Source: SD8 sp035528475
GTDB taxonomy: Archaea > Halobacteriota > Methanomicrobia > Methanomicrobiales > Methanospirillaceae
NCBI GenBank assembly: GCA_035528475.1
Contig: DATKYO010000115.1
Coordinates: 5,129-69,128 of the forward strand
Direction of reading: 5' to 3'
DNA length: 64,000 nt
The translations under genes were made by a program, and so were the position numbers. Under the pieces are notes generated by a model. The model did no database searches. It had not been told where the DNA came from and saw only the letters and a program-made list of their open reading frames with translations. Every line of letters begins with the position of its first letter. Within the stretch, counting starts at the first letter, position 1. Shown here piece after piece: positions 61,804 through 64,000 of this stretch.

Positions 61804-62490
61804 ATGAGATTTTTTGACCTGGAAGATCACTTCGCGCAAAATAAGAAATTTACCTTTATACAAGTCATTGCCCGGTTCATATTACCTGTTGTTCTGGCGT
61901 TTGCCTATTATTCCGGGTGTATTCTTATCCTTCCCCTCGATAAGGCCCTGATCCTTGGAGGGCTGATGATTGCCTACTTCATCCCCCCGGCCGGGAAAGA
62001 GTCGATTATTCCACTGGGGATTGTACTCGGGATTCCCTGGTGGCTTATGGCATCCTCACTTGCCCTGCTGGATATTCTCACAGCACTCTTCATGATTCTC
62101 AACTTCGGGATCGTACTCCGTATCCCCATGTTGGGGACGTGGATTTCCCGTTTTCTCGAATCCGGGAATGGATTCATGGCCCGACGACCGTGGCTGTCCC
62201 GTTGGGGGGTCCTTGGTGTGGCCTTTTTTGTCTGGCTGCCTCTTCAGGGAACCGGGGGGATGGGAGCGGTACTCGTGGGGAAGATGGTTGGCCTTACATC
62301 GCGGCAAATCCTGCTCGCCGTCGGTTTAGGCGCCACGGCCGAATGCCTCATGTTTGGAGTGGGATTTGAACTCATCTGGAGGTTATTGCTGACAAATCTC
62401 TTCCTCGGACTGGGTGTGGCATTGTCAATTATTGCTTTTGCCACCCTTCTCTATTTTCTGTTTAAAAAGAGAAACATGAGTGGTTATTGA
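61804..62490 (+). CDS. Small multidrug export protein (Sm_multidrug_ex)
   Basis: The 228-residue protein has six helices of the PF06695 family (FFVWLPLQGTGGMGAVLVGK). It is annotated as a multidrug export protein in this family but the substrate is not known. ATAGGGGATAGC lies just before the ATG. No partner gene is adjacent. Confidence 0.85.
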   Translation: MRFFDLEDHFAQNKKFTFIQVIARFILPVVLAFAYYSGCILILPLDKALILGGLMIAYFIPPAGKESIIPLGIVLGIPWWLMASSLALLDILTALFMILNFGIVLRIPMLGTWISRFLESGNGFMARRPWLSRWGVLGVAFFVWLPLQGTGGMGAVLVGKMVGLTSRQILLAVGLGATAECLMFGVGFELIWRLLLTNLFLGLGVALSIIAFATLLYFLFKKRNMSGY

Positions 62491-62720
62491 ATTGGAAAAT
62501 ATCGCTGGAAACTTGCCAGGAATTCTATAAAGGTCTATTTATCGAATAAATTCATTGGGAATGTTTTCTCTGTTCCGAAGACTTGATCTTCTCACAAGTC
62601 GGGGATACGACGAGGCGCTTGAATGTTGCTGTTATGGAAAAATAGGATTATTTAAGAAATCGTAATTTATTGGATGAAATAAAGAATGATTGTAACTTTT
62701 ATGGCTTTTTATTGCATTTG

Positions 62721-62942
62721 TTAAGTCTTGCCTGGTGTCAGAACAGTGTAATGGTTCCTGCATTGTGCACACGTTCCGTCCCTGGACTCTTTGTAATAGG
62801 CTTTTGGCATATTGTAAACAATCGAATTCTCTTTATGGCAACTGGGACAGGTGAAACGGATTACATACCCGGATCTCGTCCCAACAACCGCTGGTTTTAC
62901 TGAACTTTTCATCATTGTATCAATCTTTCCGATGTTTTCCAA
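62721..62942 (-). CDS. Small zinc-ribbon protein
   Basis: The 73-residue protein has CPSCHKE and CAQCRN, a pair of CxxC motifs 23 residues apart. The N-terminal start is uncertain (ATG 62942 or the internal Met residues near MMKSSV). It is a likely zinc-binding protein with unknown role. Confidence 0.65.
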   Translation of the reverse strand: MENIGKIDTMMKSSVKPAVVGTRSGYVIRFTCPSCHKENSIVYNMPKAYYKESRDGTCAQCRNHYTVLTPGKT

Positions 62943-63168
62943 TGATAGATTGTAACATCATCCAATCTGAATTATCATATTTCGATACTTGCGGTATGCG
63001 CGCGGCATACGTTTAATGATAGAATCCTTCTTTTTTCTAATTTCTATCAAAAGGCGTTTATGCCCAGATTTTTTACTGGCTATACTATTATAGGCTGTCA
63101 AAGTGTATATATGCCTAGTATCATTGTAGCTGCCGCCATAGCGGGCTATCTGATTAAAAAAAGAGAAA

Positions 63169-63339
63169 TTAGAACCGGGGACGCCTATGTTTCGGAAGGC
63201 ATTCCTGGCAATAGACAGGTCTGCCCTCGGTGGGCTTAAACGGTACTTCACAATCCTTTCCGCAGTCTGAACAGACTACCTTTGTCATTTCACGGGGTCC
63301 GAAATTTCTCGGGCCACCAAAATTATCTGATTTATACAT
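63169..63339 (-). CDS. CxxC-x17-CxxC zinc-ribbon protein, copy 2
   Basis: The 56-residue protein is almost the same as copy 1 at 39751-39918: KVVCSDCG, then 17 residues between the CxxC pairs, and a final CLPKHRRPRF. Start MYKSDN at 63339 matches MYKSN of copy 1. It is preceded by the same inverted repeat as copy 1. Confidence 0.88.
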   Translation of the reverse strand: MYKSDNFGGPRNFGPREMTKVVCSDCGKDCEVPFKPTEGRPVYCQECLPKHRRPRF

Positions 63340-63347
63340 GTTTATGC

Positions 63348-63368
63348 TCAAACAGTTTGAAAAACTGT
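63348..63368 (-). promoter_or_regulatory. Inverted repeat in leader of zinc-ribbon copy 2
   Basis: The minus strand reads ACAGTTTT then CAAACTGTTTGA, nine bases before the ATG. It is the same as the element before copy 1 with a longer palindrome. Confidence 0.5.
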
Positions 63369-63559
63369 GTAACAACTATGTTGCCTGATATAATAAAGCA
63401 CTGTATTGGGCCATACCGCAGGTCCATCTTCTCAATATTCTAATACACTCACGGAAGTGGCCTTGCCCCCTCCGGCCGCGTTGGATTCCACCCCTTAATG
63501 GTGTTCTGAAAACTCAAACATTAGAGGTGACACTAAAATGATTCCAACGGAAGAATTTC

Positions 63560-63821
63560 ATGAGATTCTTTGATTTGTTAAAAGACGCCCTCAATCCACC
63601 AACTCGTGCTTCACCACCATCAAATAGGGGAAAGTGAACACAGTGATGATGAGGAGGAAGAAGAGATTAAAGAATTGGTTGCCCTAGACATCATCTTGAA
63701 TTGGTTGAATAGAACACTGCAGACGGCCTGTAACAACTTTCACGTAAGAGTCCCCATCATTTCAACAGACTTGCCGGTGTTCAAATCGCTTAAAAGCGTA
63801 AATACTAAGAAATATCTCTAA
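63560..63821 (+). pseudogene. Possible frameshifted small gene
   Basis: One frame (ATG at 63560) reads MRFFDLLKDALNPPTRASPP and stops at 63634-63636. The next frame continues with acidic SEHSDDEEEEEIKELVALDI and ends at 63821. Together they could be one protein with a frameshift near 63625. No family is recognised. Confidence 0.25.
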
Positions 63822-63860
63822 ATTAAGCTGTAATTTCAAAAATAAACAAAATTGAGCCTA

Positions 63861-63933
63861 AGCCTCAGCCGTGATTTGAACACGGGACCTGCTGATTACA
63901 AGTCAGCCGCTCTGCCAACTAAGCCACTGAGGC
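63861..63933 (-). tRNA. tRNA-Thr (UGU anticodon)
   Basis: The minus strand folds as a complete tRNA: acceptor GCCTCAG with CTGAGGC, the D-loop region with AGTTGGC, an anticodon stem CTGAC/ TCAG around loop TTGTAAT, and a T-arm with TTCAAAT and stem CCGTG/CACGG. The anticodon TGT reads threonine ACA codons. The discriminator base is T, as in archaeal tRNA-Thr. No intron and no encoded CCA. Confidence 0.95.
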
Positions 63934-63950
63934 GCCATATACTGTTAGTG

Positions 63951-63965
63951 ATTTTGCATAAAAAA
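63951..63965 (-). promoter_or_regulatory. TATA box of tRNA-Thr
   Basis: The minus strand reads TTTTTATGCAAAAT, 20-30 bases before the first base of the tRNA. Confidence 0.5.
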
Positions 63966-64000
63966 GATGGCGATTGCGGGAATGGATCGTTATCCGGTCC

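Larger units (their letters stand above)
63340..63860. other. About 520 bases between zinc-ribbon copy 2 and tRNA-Thr
   Basis: Besides the leader element at 63348-63368 there is only a possible decayed gene at 63560-63821. No RNA gene or repeat is seen. Confidence 0.5.

Noticed and set aside
62958..63251. 97-codon minus-strand frame
   Set aside because: It overlaps zinc-ribbon copy 2 in another frame and has no recognisable domain.
1..64000. CRISPR arrays, transposases or integrases
   Set aside because: No regularly spaced repeats and no transposase or integrase motifs were seen on either strand.

Overview
The window looks like a chromosomal piece of a methanogenic archaeon, most likely from the order Methanomicrobiales. 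The reasons are archaeal AT-rich TATA-type promoters, an Nre DNA-repair protein with a C-terminal PCNA-binding motif, archaeal (FMN-only) glutamate synthase, a histidine kinase-like PAS sensor of the type without an ATPase domain that is abundant in these methanogens, PKD and S-layer-like surface proteins, DUF2769 and an archaeal tRNA-Thr with a U discriminator base. I cannot name the genus from sequence alone. The 0-23 kb part is mostly ordinary chromosome, with four decayed genes scattered through the window.

Layout. 0-5 kb: end of a surface protein, nre, a KAS III-like thiolase and its V4R-type regulator. 5-9.5 kb: AAA ATPase plus MscS channel, then an ACT domain / homoserine dehydrogenase / HTH-TiaS-like operon. 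9.7-15 kb: transporter remnant, multi-PAS sensor, a two-gene AAA ATPase + TOPRIM cassette resembling defence systems, and a TPR protein. 15-23 kb: ABC-2 exporter, CBS protein, ABC-class ATPase, Acg-like nitroreductase, GntP-like permease, acylphosphatase and a small secreted protein with a hairpin leader.

23-35 kb is a redox and sulfur region: SagB-type nitroreductase, rubredoxin-glutamate synthase fusion, YkgJ Cys-cluster protein, CDGSH protein, a 1133-residue fusion of a molybdopterin oxidoreductase to a NifS cysteine desulfurase directly followed by an EgtD histidine methyltransferase, DUF2769, and a double-rubredoxin/thiamine-diphosphate enzyme fusion. The fusion plus EgtD make up what looks like a complete oxygen-independent ergothioneine pathway, which would be remarkable in a methanogen. 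35-38.7 kb encodes a large secreted protein whose N-terminal half resembles the pore-forming part of anthrax protective antigen (binary toxin B), without the PA20 propiece, joined to novel repeats, a PKD domain and a cell-surface domain.

39-43 kb carries a sulfur (or selenium) trafficking operon: two half-size YeeE/YedE membrane proteins, one protein with what appear to be three DsrE-type domains, and a TusA-like carrier. 43-54 kb holds a P-type ATPase, a LolD/MacB exporter with a CARDB-like secreted partner, small regulators, a TPR protein and a UbiA prenyltransferase. 54.8-60.4 kb is an arsenic-resistance cluster (ArsP-type permease, small protein, CxxC thioredoxin, two DGC zinc proteins, ACR3, ArsF, ArsG) opposite an arsR gene, with a perfect inverted repeat in the shared promoter region. 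The last 4 kb has a META-domain lipoprotein, a small export protein, two zinc-ribbon genes and tRNA-Thr. Two paralogous CxxC-x17-CxxC genes (39.8 and 63.2 kb) share the same inverted repeat in their leaders.
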